From Hydrogenophaga sp. (GTDB lineage: Bacteria; Pseudomonadota; Gammaproteobacteria; Burkholderiales; Burkholderiaceae_C), in assembly GCA_011391495.1 (NCBI GenBank), contig JAABQK010000006.1, positions 1 to 64,000 of the forward strand: DNA of 64,000 bases. The letters are read 5' to 3'. Position numbers and translations under genes: made by a program. The number at the start of each line of letters is the position of its first letter. Position 1 is the stretch's first letter. Shown here one piece after another: positions 8,126 through 17,137 of the stretch. The notes under the pieces were generated by a model. The model saw nothing but the letters and a program-made list of their open reading frames with translations, made no database searches and was not told where the DNA came from.

Positions 8126-8752
8126 CTACCAGTACGCGAGGACGCGCCCCTTGACGATCTTGGACTCGAAACGCTTGAGCGGACTGTTGCCTTTCTTGAT
8201 ACAGGCGCCGCTGGTCACGTCGAATGCCCACTGGTGCTTGGGGCAGGTCAGGGTCTTGCCTTTGAGGGCCAGTTCGGGAATGTCGGTGCTCTGGTGCGGG
8301 CAGCGGCTGTCATAGACCTGGAAGGTCTTTTTGTCCCGGTAGATGAAGAGGCCGCGGCCTTCACATTCCGTGCGCACCACCTCGCCATCCGGGACCTCGG
8401 CGCTGGCCATCACATCGTGCCACTGTCCGGTCTGGGTCAGCGCCTCGGGCTGGAACTCGGGGATGTTCATGTCCAGGATGATGTCCACCGCCCAGATGAT
8501 CTTGGCCAGCCCCAGGGCCGGGAACGCCATGAGCAGCGCGTCCAGGACTTCCATCGGGGTGCACCCCTCGCGCAGGGCGCGCCCCAGGTACTGGCGAAAA
8601 CCCCGGTCTGTCTGCGCGTGCACCTTGGTGATGACGGAGATCAGGTTCCGGGTTTTGGGGTCGAGGTGTTTGCCCGCATCCTTCAGGAAGGCGAAGTAGT
8701 GGCCCAGCGCATCGGGCCGGGCCTTGAGCAGGTAATTCAGTGCATCACTCAT
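8126..8752 (-). CDS. Fusion of a carboxymuconolactone decarboxylase-like domain and a Rieske 2Fe-2S domain
   Basis: The 208-residue protein starts with an AhpD/CMD-like helical domain (about residues 1-95; TRNLISVITKVHAQTD, CTPMEVLDALLMAF) and ends with a Rieske ferredoxin domain (about 105-208). The Rieske ligands are CPHQ and CPKHQW. The CMD part lacks the CxxC that gives AhpD its peroxidase-reductase activity. It is the last gene of the soeABC-tauE operon, so electron transfer linked to sulfite oxidation is possible, but no function is established. Confidence 0.75.
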   Translation of the reverse strand: MSDALNYLLKARPDALGHYFAFLKDAGKHLDPKTRNLISVITKVHAQTDRGFRQYLGRALREGCTPMEVLDALLMAFPALGLAKIIWAVDIILDMNIPEFQPEALTQTGQWHDVMASAEVPDGEVVRTECEGRGLFIYRDKKTFQVYDSRCPHQSTDIPELALKGKTLTCPKHQWAFDVTSGACIKKGNSPLKRFESKIVKGRVLAYW

Positions 8753-8773
8753 GTTGTGTCGTTCTCTCGCTTG

Positions 8774-9595
8774 TCAACCATGCAGAACCAGTACCGGGTG
8801 TTCGGTCAGTCCCATCACCTTCTGCGCCACGCCGCCCACCAGGGCGCGGCCAATGCGGCTGTCCCCCCGGCTGCCCATCACGATCAGGTCGGACCGGCTC
8901 GCAGATGCCGATGCCAGGATCTCGGTGAAGGGTTTGCCGCAGCGAACCTCGCCTTCGCCTGCCACGCTGCCCTGTCTGGCAAGTGCCAGCATCTCGCCGA
9001 TGAAAGCCTCGGCCTGGGGACGTAGCGCTTCCGTGGGCACCACGGTCACCAGGTGCAGCGGCAGCTTGCACTGGGCGGCCACGGCAGCGCCGGTCGCGAC
9101 GATCTGGCGCCCCTGCGTGCCGGGCTCGACGGCCACCAGCACCCGCTGGCTCCACATGCGGGCGCCGCGCGGCACGATCAGCACATGGCACGGCGCATGT
9201 GCCACCACCTTGCTGACCATCTCGCCCACCAGCAGGTTCGCCAGGAAGCTGCGCTTGCCACGGCGACGGATGATGATCAGATCGCTGGCCTGTTCCTTCG
9301 CCTCCTGCACGATCTGCACATACGGCTCTTCGCCCCGGCGCAGGTGCAGGTCAATCGTCACGCCGGCACCAGCGGCCAGATCGCGCAGATGGGCGATCCG
9401 GTTCGCCGCATCGCTCTCGGCGCGGGCCGCAATCTGGGGTGCCAGTGCCTCGTACTCCGGGTTGCTGACCAGGGGCATGACCGTCTGCAGCGGCAGCTGG
9501 CAGCGCGTAGCCATGCCGAAAGCCACGCTTTCGGCGCCGGTATCGTATTCCGTGTGTTCGGTGGCCAGCAGCAGGCGTGCGAAGAGATCGGCCAT
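8774..9595 (-). CDS. Universal stress protein, two Usp domains
   Basis: The 273-residue protein consists of two tandem UspA folds. The first ends VVAHAPCHVLIVPRG and the second carries VMGSRGDSRIGRALVGG followed by EHPVLVLHG, the ATP-binding G-x2-G-x9-G type loop. It is cytoplasmic. It lies three bases from the preceding small membrane-protein gene in the leftward soe operon, which suggests co-expression with sulfite metabolism. Confidence 0.85.
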   Translation of the reverse strand: MADLFARLLLATEHTEYDTGAESVAFGMATRCQLPLQTVMPLVSNPEYEALAPQIAARAESDAANRIAHLRDLAAGAGVTIDLHLRRGEEPYVQIVQEAKEQASDLIIIRRRGKRSFLANLLVGEMVSKVVAHAPCHVLIVPRGARMWSQRVLVAVEPGTQGRQIVATGAAVAAQCKLPLHLVTVVPTEALRPQAEAFIGEMLALARQGSVAGEGEVRCGKPFTEILASASASRSDLIVMGSRGDSRIGRALVGGVAQKVMGLTEHPVLVLHG

Positions 9596-9597
9596 GG

Positions 9598-10026
9598 TCA
9601 GTGCCCACCCGTCAGCACACCGGATGCAGCCAGCAGGATCACCGCAGCGACCAGAAGGCAGATCGTGGCATAGGCGTGATCGCGCCGCTTCAGATACAAG
9701 GGGATCAAGCCCAGCAGGGGGGCCAGGGAACAGCCTGCCAACAGGGCAATGCCAATGAGATTGGACATGTCCCCCTTGTGGGCCAAAGCCAGCCAGCCCC
9801 AGCCGGTGGGCGTTTGGGTGCGCTGCAGAAAATCATCCACCGGCAGGTTCCACAGGCCGGGGAGATCCTCCAGCGGTACATGGGGCTGCAACAGCCCGGT
9901 CAGGTAGGCCGCAAAACTGAGGAACAAGGCCGCCACGCCAACGCGTGTGCCCCAATCCAGCAACAGGGCGTAGCGCGATGCCTCGGCCTGCTGTTGCTGG
10001 GCATTCGTGGGTTGTGTTGTGCTCAT
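9598..10026 (-). CDS. Small integral membrane protein of the soe operon
   Basis: The 142-residue protein has three to four hydrophobic segments (VGVAALFLSFAAYLTGLL; LIGIALLAGCSLAPLLGLIPL; ATICLLVAAVILLAASGVL). It resembles small DUF1634-like proteins that often accompany TauE/SafE exporters, but that assignment is from memory. The start is taken at ATG 10026; the longer frame in the track has an implausible Cys/Ser-rich N terminus. It is directly downstream of the exporter gene. Confidence 0.7.
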   Translation of the reverse strand: MSTTQPTNAQQQQAEASRYALLLDWGTRVGVAALFLSFAAYLTGLLQPHVPLEDLPGLWNLPVDDFLQRTQTPTGWGWLALAHKGDMSNLIGIALLAGCSLAPLLGLIPLYLKRRDHAYATICLLVAAVILLAASGVLTGGH

Positions 10027-10039
10027 CGCTGGCTCGCTT

Positions 10040-11005
10040 TCAGACCCATATTCCCAAACCTTTGAGCAGGGCCCGGATGCCCGCAAACAGCAGCAGTGCA
10101 ATGACCATCCTCCGGATGATAGAGGCCTTGAGCACGTGCAGCAGCCGGGCACCCAGGCGCGCTCCCAGCATCATGCCCACCACCGACGGCACGGCGATCA
10201 TCGGCAGGACAGCGCCCCGGTTCAGGTAGACCCACGCGGCGGACGAGTCCACCAGCGACAAGACCAGCCCCGATGTGCCCGCGGACACCTTGAGCGGCGC
10301 GCCCATCAGCAGGTTGAGTGCCGGCACATTGGCCCAGCCAGCGCCAATGCCAAACATCCCGGCCATCACCCCGATGGCCAGGAACAGCACCAGGCCCATC
10401 GGCGTGCGATGCACCTGCCAATCCACCGAGCGCCCCGATGCGCCGTCAATGAAGACGCCGTGAATGCCGAGGGCAGACGACAGGCGGTCTGGTTGCGGCA
10501 CGTGGGGGAATTCCGATTTTTTCGAGACCAGCATCAGCGCCACGATACCCAGCACGATGACGCCCAGTGCGGTCTGGATGGCGGAGGCAGGAAGGGCCAG
10601 GCCCAGCAGCGCGCCGGCAATGGAACTCATGCAGGCCAGCAAGGCCAGCGGCAGCGCCAGGCGCAGGCTGGCCAAGCCACCCCGAAGCAAAAAGGGCCCT
10701 GCTGCCAGGGCGCTCGCCAGTGCCACCAGCAGACCGGCTCCACGCACAAAATCAAGATGGAAGGGAAAGAAGCCGCCGATGATCGGAACGAAGAGCGTGC
10801 CGCCGCCGATGCCGGCGGGCACCGCCACGATACCGATGAAAAAACAGGTGATGAACAGCGCCATGGGCCAGAACCACCAGGGCAGCGTGCTGGCTGGGAC
10901 CACGCTGTTCGCGGCCCAGGCCGGAGCCGCGAGCATCAGGAGAAAAAACAGGCCGATCGAGACCTGGAGTACGACCGTCAGGGACGGTGGGGCCCATCTG
11001 CGCAT
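10040..11005 (-). CDS. tauE: TauE/SafE-family sulfite/sulfonate exporter
   Basis: The 321-residue membrane protein has about eight hydrophobic segments. It carries the TauE repeats IGGGTLFVPIIGGFFPF and GIGAGWANVPALNLLMGAPL, typical of TauE/SafE permeases. The family moves sulfite, sulfoacetate or related anions out of the cell. Its position directly after soeC strongly suggests export of surplus sulfite made by rDsr. The gap to soeC is 12 bases. Confidence 0.85.
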   Translation of the reverse strand: MRRWAPPSLTVVLQVSIGLFFLLMLAAPAWAANSVVPASTLPWWFWPMALFITCFFIGIVAVPAGIGGGTLFVPIIGGFFPFHLDFVRGAGLLVALASALAAGPFLLRGGLASLRLALPLALLACMSSIAGALLGLALPASAIQTALGVIVLGIVALMLVSKKSEFPHVPQPDRLSSALGIHGVFIDGASGRSVDWQVHRTPMGLVLFLAIGVMAGMFGIGAGWANVPALNLLMGAPLKVSAGTSGLVLSLVDSSAAWVYLNRGAVLPMIAVPSVVGMMLGARLGARLLHVLKASIIRRMVIALLLFAGIRALLKGLGIWV

Positions 11006-11017
11006 GGCGGGTCGCTC

Positions 11018-11959
11018 TCAGGAGATGGTTTGGTAGTAGAGGTTCTGCGGGTGGTTGGCCTGCGCGAAAAAGAACCAGCGTTCTGCCAGCAGGCCCGCGT
11101 ATTGCAGACCGAATGCCGCGAACAGCAGGGTCGTGGAGGAGGTGGACAGAGCCACCGTCAGGCACAGCAGGGGCAAGGGAAACACCAGCAACAGGAAGAT
11201 CCATTTCACCGAGCGCAGCACGGCCCCACTCTGACCATGGAAGAATTCCCGCGTGTTGAACGACCCCCCCATGAAGCCCTGCGCCTTCTGCACGATGCGC
11301 GGGTGCTTGATGCCGATGGCGCTCTGCAGGGTTGACTTCGGCTTGAGCCGGGCGTTGCGCACCAGCGAGGCACCGCGCGAAACCGCGGCCAGTACCGTCA
11401 GCACCGTGGCCGTGAGCGCGTAGGGCCGGACCAGGTCGGACATGCCCAGTACCGCCGCCAGCAGCGTGGCCAGCGTCAGCCCCGACGCACAGCCCAGCAG
11501 CAGGTAGTTCAGCAGGGTCAGCGGACTGGCCCACTCCTGCAGGAAGCGGACGGAGGCGTAGATCATGGCGGTGCAGACGAACAGCGCGATGCAGATCACC
11601 GCGGTCAGCGCGCCGATGAGTGCCGTGTGGTTCCAGCCGAGAAACTGCGCGCTGGCATAGACGAACAGGCCCAGCATGAACAGGGGCAGGGCGATCACCT
11701 CGCGCGACAGCCAGGACGTGCGCCACATCGCCGCAGAGCGCCAGGCCCGCTCGGGACGTCCCAGGTGAAAGAACGAGGCGAGCAGTCCCAGTCCCGTCAG
11801 TGCCAGTGCCACCAGACTGCCCAGGAACAGGAAGCTCCTGCTGGAGGTGGCGTCAATGCTGGACAGGAAGGTCAGCTCGGCGCCGTACAGCGCAAGAAAC
11901 AGCCCTTGCGCGGCACCGATGAGTGTCGTCAGGAAAATGACCGAAAAAGCGGGTCTCAT
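11018..11959 (-). CDS. soeC: SoeC, membrane anchor of sulfite-oxidising enzyme
   Basis: This is a DmsC-type anchor of 313 residues with about eight membrane helices, starting FSVIFLTTLIGAAQGLFLALYG. In SoeABC of purple sulfur bacteria this subunit anchors the cytoplasmic catalytic pair and passes electrons to quinone. Assignment as SoeC and not DmsC rests on the neighbours: dsr genes, TauE, and no twin-arginine signal on the A subunit. Confidence 0.85.
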   Translation of the reverse strand: MRPAFSVIFLTTLIGAAQGLFLALYGAELTFLSSIDATSSRSFLFLGSLVALALTGLGLLASFFHLGRPERAWRSAAMWRTSWLSREVIALPLFMLGLFVYASAQFLGWNHTALIGALTAVICIALFVCTAMIYASVRFLQEWASPLTLLNYLLLGCASGLTLATLLAAVLGMSDLVRPYALTATVLTVLAAVSRGASLVRNARLKPKSTLQSAIGIKHPRIVQKAQGFMGGSFNTREFFHGQSGAVLRSVKWIFLLLVFPLPLLCLTVALSTSSTTLLFAAFGLQYAGLLAERWFFFAQANHPQNLYYQTIS

Positions 11960-11979
11960 GGTGTGTGATGTGCTGCGGT

Positions 11980-12708
11980 TCAGGTGGCGAAATCTTCACG
12001 TCCCGGGTCGCGGTGGGCCGCATCGGCGGGTCGGCTGTCGATTTTCAGCGGGTTGTCCACCCGTTCCAGATCTTCGGGATGGACCCGGATCTCCGTCTTG
12101 CGCCGGGGCAGGTAGTGGTTGGCCGGGTGGGTGCCCCACTCGGGCATGAGCTGGTAGCCGCCGCGTTCGGCGATGGCCTGCGAAACGACGGATTCCGGAT
12201 CGTGCACATCACCGAACAGACGGGCATTGGACGGACAGGCCAGCACGCAGGCCGGCTTGCGCTCGCGCTCGGGCAGGGCGGTGTCGGTGACGCGGTCCAC
12301 ACAGAGGGTGCATTTGGTCATGACCTTGCGCTCTTCGTCGAACTCGCGTGCGCCGTAAGGGCAGGCCCAGGTGCAGTACTTGCAGCCTATGCACTTGTCG
12401 TAGTCGACCAGCACGATGCCGTCTTCGGCGCGCTTGTAGCTGGCTCCGGTGGGGCAGACCGGCACGCAGGGAGGGTCTTCGCAGTGCAGGCACGATTTGG
12501 GGAAGTGCACCGTCTGCGTGTTCGGGAACTCGCCCACTTCGAAAGTCTGTACCCGGTTGAAGAAAGTGCCGTTTGGGTCGGCGCCATAGGGATTCAGGTC
12601 GGTCAGTGCACCCGCCGAACCCGAGGTGTTCCACTGCTTGCAGCTCGTCACGCAGGCGTGGCAGCCCACGCACACGTTGAGGTCGATGACCAGGGCCAAC
12701 TGTGTCAT
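11980..12708 (-). CDS. soeB: SoeB, iron-sulfur subunit of sulfite-oxidising enzyme
   Basis: The 242-residue ferredoxin-type subunit should bind four [4Fe-4S] clusters. Cysteine groups are CVGCHACVTSC, CLHCEDPPCVPVCP, CIGCKYCTWACPYGA and CTLCVDRV with a later CVLACP. It relays electrons from the molybdenum subunit to SoeC. It has no signal peptide. The start overlaps the stop of soeA in an ATGA, a sign of translational coupling. Confidence 0.9.
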   Translation of the reverse strand: MTQLALVIDLNVCVGCHACVTSCKQWNTSGSAGALTDLNPYGADPNGTFFNRVQTFEVGEFPNTQTVHFPKSCLHCEDPPCVPVCPTGASYKRAEDGIVLVDYDKCIGCKYCTWACPYGAREFDEERKVMTKCTLCVDRVTDTALPERERKPACVLACPSNARLFGDVHDPESVVSQAIAERGGYQLMPEWGTHPANHYLPRRKTEIRVHPEDLERVDNPLKIDSRPADAAHRDPGREDFAT

Positions 12709-15626
12709 TTGCGTCCCCCCCGGCCTGCGAACCAGGCCTGCCAGCGAGCAGGGGCCGCCTCAACACCGGGCGCTCTGGGCACGGCCTTGAACTGCGGCCA
12801 GCTCTGTTCGGGCTCGCCCTCCTGCGCCTTGTAGATGCGCACGCGCACGTCGTACCAGGCGGCCTGTCCGGTGATCGGGTCCGAGTTGGACAGGGACGCG
12901 CCGGCACCCGATGGCGGCAGCTCCTCCGAGATCAGGTGGTTGAGCAGGAAGCCGCGCTGCGATTCGTTGGCATCTGGCGTCAGGTTCCAGGCACCGGAGG
13001 ATTTGCCGATGGCGTTCCAGGTCCAGACCGTGCCGGGCTCCACGGCTTCCGAGTAGCGGCACATGCAGCGCACCTTGCCCCACTGCGACTCCACCCACAT
13101 CCAGCCGCCATCGGCGATGCCTTCGGCGCCGGCGGTCTTCGGGTTCACAAACAGGTAGTTGTGCGTGTGGATCTGGCGCAGCCAGGCGTTCTGCGAATCC
13201 CAGGAGTGGTACATCGCCATCGGCCGCTGGGTGATCGCGTTGAGCGGGTACCTGACGGTGTCGGTGGCCTGCTCTTCCAGCGGCACGTAGTAAAACGGCA
13301 GCGGGTCGAAATAGGTCTCGACCCGCTTGCGCAGATGGTCGGGCGGCTGCTTGCCGGCGCGCTTGCCCTGGGCCGCGCGCCGGAAACCCTGCAGAAATTC
13401 GGAATAGAGGTGGATGACGATGGGGTCCTTGTCGCGCCGTATGCCCATCTTCTGCGCCCACTCCATGTAGCCCTGGTTCCAGTTGCGCATGTACTGGTGT
13501 TCCGGCGGCATCTGATAATGGAAGATGCAGTTGTTCTTCTCGTACATCTCCCACTGCTTGGGGTTGGGTTCACCGCGCAGGGACTTCTCCCCGGCCTTGC
13601 CGCGCCAGCCCGCGAGAAAACCGATGCCCGACCCGGGCGCGGTTTCGTAGTTGACGATGAAGTCCGGGTAGTTGCGGAACTTGCGGCTACCGTCCGCCTG
13701 GGTGAACGCGGGCAGCTTGAGGCGGCCGGCCAGTTCGACCAGCACCTCCTGGAACGGCTTGCAGTCGCCCTTGGGCGGCACCACCGGGATGCGCACCGCG
13801 TCGACCGGTCCGTCGAACTCGGAGATGGGGCGGTCCAGCATGGACATGCAGTCGTGCCGCTCCAGGTAGGTGGTGTCGGGCAGGATGAGGTCGGCAAAAG
13901 CCGTCATCTCCGACTGGAAGGCGTCGCAGACCACCAGGAACGGGATCTTGTACTCGCCGCTCTTTTCACCTTCGGTGTGCTTGTCGTTGAGCATGTTGCG
14001 CACTTCGGAGGTGTTCATGGTGGAGTTCCACGCCATGTTCGCCATGAAGATCAGCAAGGTGTCGATCGGGTATGGGTCGCCGCGCCAGGCGTTGGTGATG
14101 ACGTTGTGCATCAGGCCGTGGGCGGACAGCGGGTGTTCCCAGGAGAAGCCTTTGTCGATCCGCACCGGCTGGCCCTCGCTGTCCACAAACAGGTCGTCCG
14201 GACTCTCCGGCCAGCCCAGCGGAGCGCCATCGAGCGGCGTATCAGGCTTGACGGCCTGCGGCCCCTTGGGCGGGCGGGCATTGGGCGGCACGGCGCGCGG
14301 ATACGGCGCCTTGTGCCGGAATCCCCCGGGGCGATCGATGGTACCCAGCAGCGACATCAGGATCGCCAGCGAGCGGATGGTCTGGAAACCGTTGGAGTGC
14401 GCGGCCAGACCGCGCATGGCGTGGAAGGCGACCGGGTTGCCCTTGACCGAGGGGTGGCGTTTGCCCCAGCTGTCGGTCCAGGCGATCGGCAGCTCGATCT
14501 TCTGGTCGCGCGCGGTGATGCCCATCTCATGGGCGAGGCGCCGGATGGTTTCTGCCGGGATGCCGGTGATGCCCTCGGCCCATTCCGGTGTGTAGGGCTT
14601 CACGCGTTCCTGCAGCAGCTGGAAGGCTGGCACGGCGGGCGTGCCGTCGGGCATCTTGAAATGCCCCAGCAGTGCGGGGTCCGCCCCTTCGGCGTGGTCG
14701 GCCACCGGGCTGTCGGTGAGCCGGTCCCACCAGTGGAAGTTGGCCGGGCGCAGCGGGTTGACGATGTCGCCATCGGCCTTGCGCAGGAACATGCCGAAGT
14801 CGTCGCTGGCGGCGTCCTGGTTCACCAGTTGGCCGGCGTTGGTGTAGCGGGCCAGGAACTCGCGGTCGTACAGGCCAAGCTTGATGAGCTCGTGGATCAG
14901 CGCCAGCAGCAGGGCCCCGTCGGTGCCGGGCTTGATGGGCACCCATTCGTCGGCAATGGCCGAATAGCCGGTGCGCACCGGGTTGATCGAGACAAAGCGA
15001 CCGCCGTTGCGCTTGAACTTCGACAGCGCCATCTTCATCGGGTTGGAGTGGTGGTCCTCGGCCGTGCCGATCATCACGAACAGCTTGGCACGCTCCAGAT
15101 CCGGGCCGCCGAACTCCCAGAAGGAGCCACCGATGGTGTAGATCATGCCGGCGGCCATGTTGACCGAGCAGAAGCCGCCGTGGGCCGCGTAATTGGGGGT
15201 GCCGAACTGGCGCGCGAACAGGCCGGTGAGGGCCTGCATCTGGTCACGCCCGGTGAACAGGGCGAATTGCTTGGGGTCGGTGGACCGGATCTTCTGCAGG
15301 CGCTGCTCCAGCATCGAGAAGGCCTCTTCCCACTCGATCTCGGCAAACTGGCCGTCGCCCCGCTCGCTGCCGGGCTTGCGCAGCAGCGGCTTGGTCAGCC
15401 GGGCTGGCGAGTACTGCTTCATGATGCCCGACGAACCCTTGGCACAGATCACCCCCTGGTTCAGCGGGTGCTCCGGATTGCCCTCGATGTAGCGCACCTC
15501 GCCGTTGCGCAGGTGCACCCGGATGCCACATCGGCAGGCGCACATGTAACAGGTGGTGTTGCGCGTCTCGGTGGTGGCCCCCGCCAGAGGCGGGCTGCAG
15601 GGGTCGTGAAGCGGTGTGGCAGACAT
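12705..15626 (-). CDS. soeA: SoeA, molybdopterin sulfite-oxidising subunit
   Basis: The 973-residue molybdenum (bis-MGD) enzyme belongs to the DMSO reductase superfamily. The N-terminal [4Fe-4S] motif is CYMCACRCG with a later Cys in GVICAKG. No twin-arginine signal is present, which fits the cytoplasmic SoeA and separates it from periplasmic DMSO or tetrathionate reductases. The proposed reaction is sulfite to sulfate with electrons to quinone. The ATG at 15626 (MSATPLHDPC) was chosen; the track's extra 19 codons have no similarity to expect. No strong Shine-Dalgarno is visible. The shared sulfur promoter lies about 120-150 bases upstream. Confidence 0.9.
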   Translation of the reverse strand: MSATPLHDPCSPPLAGATTETRNTTCYMCACRCGIRVHLRNGEVRYIEGNPEHPLNQGVICAKGSSGIMKQYSPARLTKPLLRKPGSERGDGQFAEIEWEEAFSMLEQRLQKIRSTDPKQFALFTGRDQMQALTGLFARQFGTPNYAAHGGFCSVNMAAGMIYTIGGSFWEFGGPDLERAKLFVMIGTAEDHHSNPMKMALSKFKRNGGRFVSINPVRTGYSAIADEWVPIKPGTDGALLLALIHELIKLGLYDREFLARYTNAGQLVNQDAASDDFGMFLRKADGDIVNPLRPANFHWWDRLTDSPVADHAEGADPALLGHFKMPDGTPAVPAFQLLQERVKPYTPEWAEGITGIPAETIRRLAHEMGITARDQKIELPIAWTDSWGKRHPSVKGNPVAFHAMRGLAAHSNGFQTIRSLAILMSLLGTIDRPGGFRHKAPYPRAVPPNARPPKGPQAVKPDTPLDGAPLGWPESPDDLFVDSEGQPVRIDKGFSWEHPLSAHGLMHNVITNAWRGDPYPIDTLLIFMANMAWNSTMNTSEVRNMLNDKHTEGEKSGEYKIPFLVVCDAFQSEMTAFADLILPDTTYLERHDCMSMLDRPISEFDGPVDAVRIPVVPPKGDCKPFQEVLVELAGRLKLPAFTQADGSRKFRNYPDFIVNYETAPGSGIGFLAGWRGKAGEKSLRGEPNPKQWEMYEKNNCIFHYQMPPEHQYMRNWNQGYMEWAQKMGIRRDKDPIVIHLYSEFLQGFRRAAQGKRAGKQPPDHLRKRVETYFDPLPFYYVPLEEQATDTVRYPLNAITQRPMAMYHSWDSQNAWLRQIHTHNYLFVNPKTAGAEGIADGGWMWVESQWGKVRCMCRYSEAVEPGTVWTWNAIGKSSGAWNLTPDANESQRGFLLNHLISEELPPSGAGASLSNSDPITGQAAWYDVRVRIYKAQEGEPEQSWPQFKAVPRAPGVEAAPARWQAWFAGRGGRK

Positions 15627-15943
15627 GCGTTGGGGTCTTTTCGCTGGCAGGTCAACAAAAATGGAGCAATGCAAACGGTCCACCAGCGCGGGGCATGGGC
15701 CGGACGGTCAAGGTAGGCCTATTAAAGACAACGGGGCCCATGGCCGTCTATAGCCGACACGGGTGACCCGGCGTAACCCAAATGGGTAGCGTGAGCGTTG
15801 CTGGTCTGCGCTGGCATTTCGCACGCGGCGCTAACAGCAGATGTCCTCGCGCGCCTCGGGGTTTTCAGCATGCATCAGTACATGCTTGTGTACTAGTATG
15901 GTTTGGGTACATGGCCCTTCGCCAACCTGGGCTCGCTCTCACC
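15627..15943. other. Divergent control region between soeABC and the GAF kinase
   Basis: This 317-base gap holds the leftward soe promoter (15746-15788) and the upstream region of the rightward two-component genes. An inverted repeat GTACA-N6-TGTAC lies at 15878-15893, 51 bases before the preferred kinase start, and may be a regulatory site. No gene is seen. Confidence 0.5.
15746..15788 (-). promoter_or_regulatory. soe promoter with TACCCATTTGGGTTA box
   Basis: On the minus strand, TACCCATTTGGGTTA (15774-15788) is followed after 21 bases by TATAGAC (15746-15752). CACCC lies exactly 8 bases before TATAGAC. The same arrangement occurs before tusA and before the Cmx6 operon. The box centre is about 29 bases upstream of the -10-like element, the position of a class II activator site near -41. 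The leader to soeA would be roughly 115 bases. The promoter role is inferred. Confidence 0.65.
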
Positions 15944-17137
15944 ATGCCAACGCTTTCCGTCACCCCTGCACACGCTGACACCGCCATCTCGGGCTTGATG
16001 GCAGAAGGGGGTGCGTCCGGCGATCTGGAGCCGCTGCTCCAGCGCTTTCTGGTCTCCATCGTGGATCTTGCCGGCGCACAGGCTGGCGCTGTGCGGGTGT
16101 TGACGGATGACGGTCTGCACATGCGGCTGGTGGCACAACAGGGGCTGCCAGCCAACGTGCAGAACGCCGAACGGCTGGTGGATCGTGATTGCGGCATGTG
16201 CGGCGTCGCGGCCGGAGCCGACGTCCTGGGCTGGGTGGAAGACGTGCGATCCTGCGCCCGAAGCGGACCCGAACCCTATTTCGGCGAGCAGTGCAAGGGC
16301 GTGCTGGCCATACCGCTGTCGCACGCGAACCAGGTGCTCGGTATCTACAACCTGTTTTTCGAGGCCAGGACCCAGCTGGAGCCGACGACCTTGACCATCC
16401 TGCGCCTGATCGGCCAGTTGCTGGGCCTGGCGCTGCACAACGCCCGGATCGAGCGCGAGCGGCTGCGCGTGACGGTGATGAAGGAGCGCCAGGAAATGGT
16501 CAACGAAGTGCACGACGCGATTGCACAGACGCTGGCCTACGCCAGGATGCGCCTGCCGCTGCTGAACGATGCGATGCTCGCCCACGACGACCCGAAATCG
16601 ATCAAGTATTTCTCCGACGTGAAGCAGGCGGTGGGTGAGGTGCACGACAACCTGCGCGAGGTGATGACCTATTTCCGCACCCGCATGGATCCCCTGGGCC
16701 TGTTGCATGCGCTGCAGGGCATTGCCGACGGGTTCTTTGGCCGTACGGGCATCGTGCTGGAAATCCGGAACACGGTGCAGAATCTGAACCTGAGTGACGA
16801 ACAGGAGGTTCAGGTGTTTCACATCGTGCAGGAATCGCTGGCCAACATCGCCAAACATTCCATGGCGCGGCATGCGGCGATCGCCATCGGCAAGACCCCC
16901 GAGTGCCTGGAGTTCGTGATCGAGGACGATGGCCTGGGCATGGGGGCACCCTCGGTGTCCACCATCGTGACCACGGCGAAGGGCCTGTCTGGGACCGCCC
17001 ATTTCGGACTGGAGATCATGCAGAGCCGTGCCCGGCGCCTGGGCGGTCGCCTTGAGGTTGGCGAAAACGCCGGTGGCGGTACCCGCGTGCGCCTCGTGCT
17101 TCCCCTGACCTCCGGCTCCGCAGAACGCACACCATGA
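15944..17137 (+). CDS. NarX-like histidine kinase with four-cysteine GAF domain
   Basis: The 397-residue protein is a soluble kinase with no membrane segment. A GAF domain covers about residues 25-170. The dimerisation and phosphoacceptor region is HisKA_3 type (NEVHDAIAQTLAYAR, His190). A HATPase domain (IEDDGLGMG, then GGTRVRLVLPL) ends it. The GAF domain carries Cys83, Cys86, Cys104 and Cys117 (DCGMC...SC...QC), a possible metal, iron-sulfur or persulfide site. The start is ATG 15944 (MPTLSV); ATG 15911 is possible. It overlaps the regulator gene by four bases. Confidence 0.85.
   Translation: MPTLSVTPAHADTAISGLMAEGGASGDLEPLLQRFLVSIVDLAGAQAGAVRVLTDDGLHMRLVAQQGLPANVQNAERLVDRDCGMCGVAAGADVLGWVEDVRSCARSGPEPYFGEQCKGVLAIPLSHANQVLGIYNLFFEARTQLEPTTLTILRLIGQLLGLALHNARIERERLRVTVMKERQEMVNEVHDAIAQTLAYARMRLPLLNDAMLAHDDPKSIKYFSDVKQAVGEVHDNLREVMTYFRTRMDPLGLLHALQGIADGFFGRTGIVLEIRNTVQNLNLSDEQEVQVFHIVQESLANIAKHSMARHAAIAIGKTPECLEFVIEDDGLGMGAPSVSTIVTTAKGLSGTAHFGLEIMQSRARRLGGRLEVGENAGGGTRVRLVLPLTSGSAERTP

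Noticed and set aside
11018-15626. DMSO or tetrathionate reductase instead of SoeABC
   Set aside because: The catalytic subunit has no Tat signal, and the neighbours (dsr, TauE) favour sulfite oxidation; biochemical proof is not available from sequence.
12702-15716. 1004-codon plus-strand ORF opposite soeA
   Set aside because: Low-complexity His/Arg/Val-rich shadow; the minus strand has the molybdoenzyme motifs.
15774-15788. Classical NarL 7-2-7 site
   Set aside because: The TACCCAT arm fits the heptamer, but the second arm abuts it and is not separated by two bases, so the E. coli geometry is not claimed.
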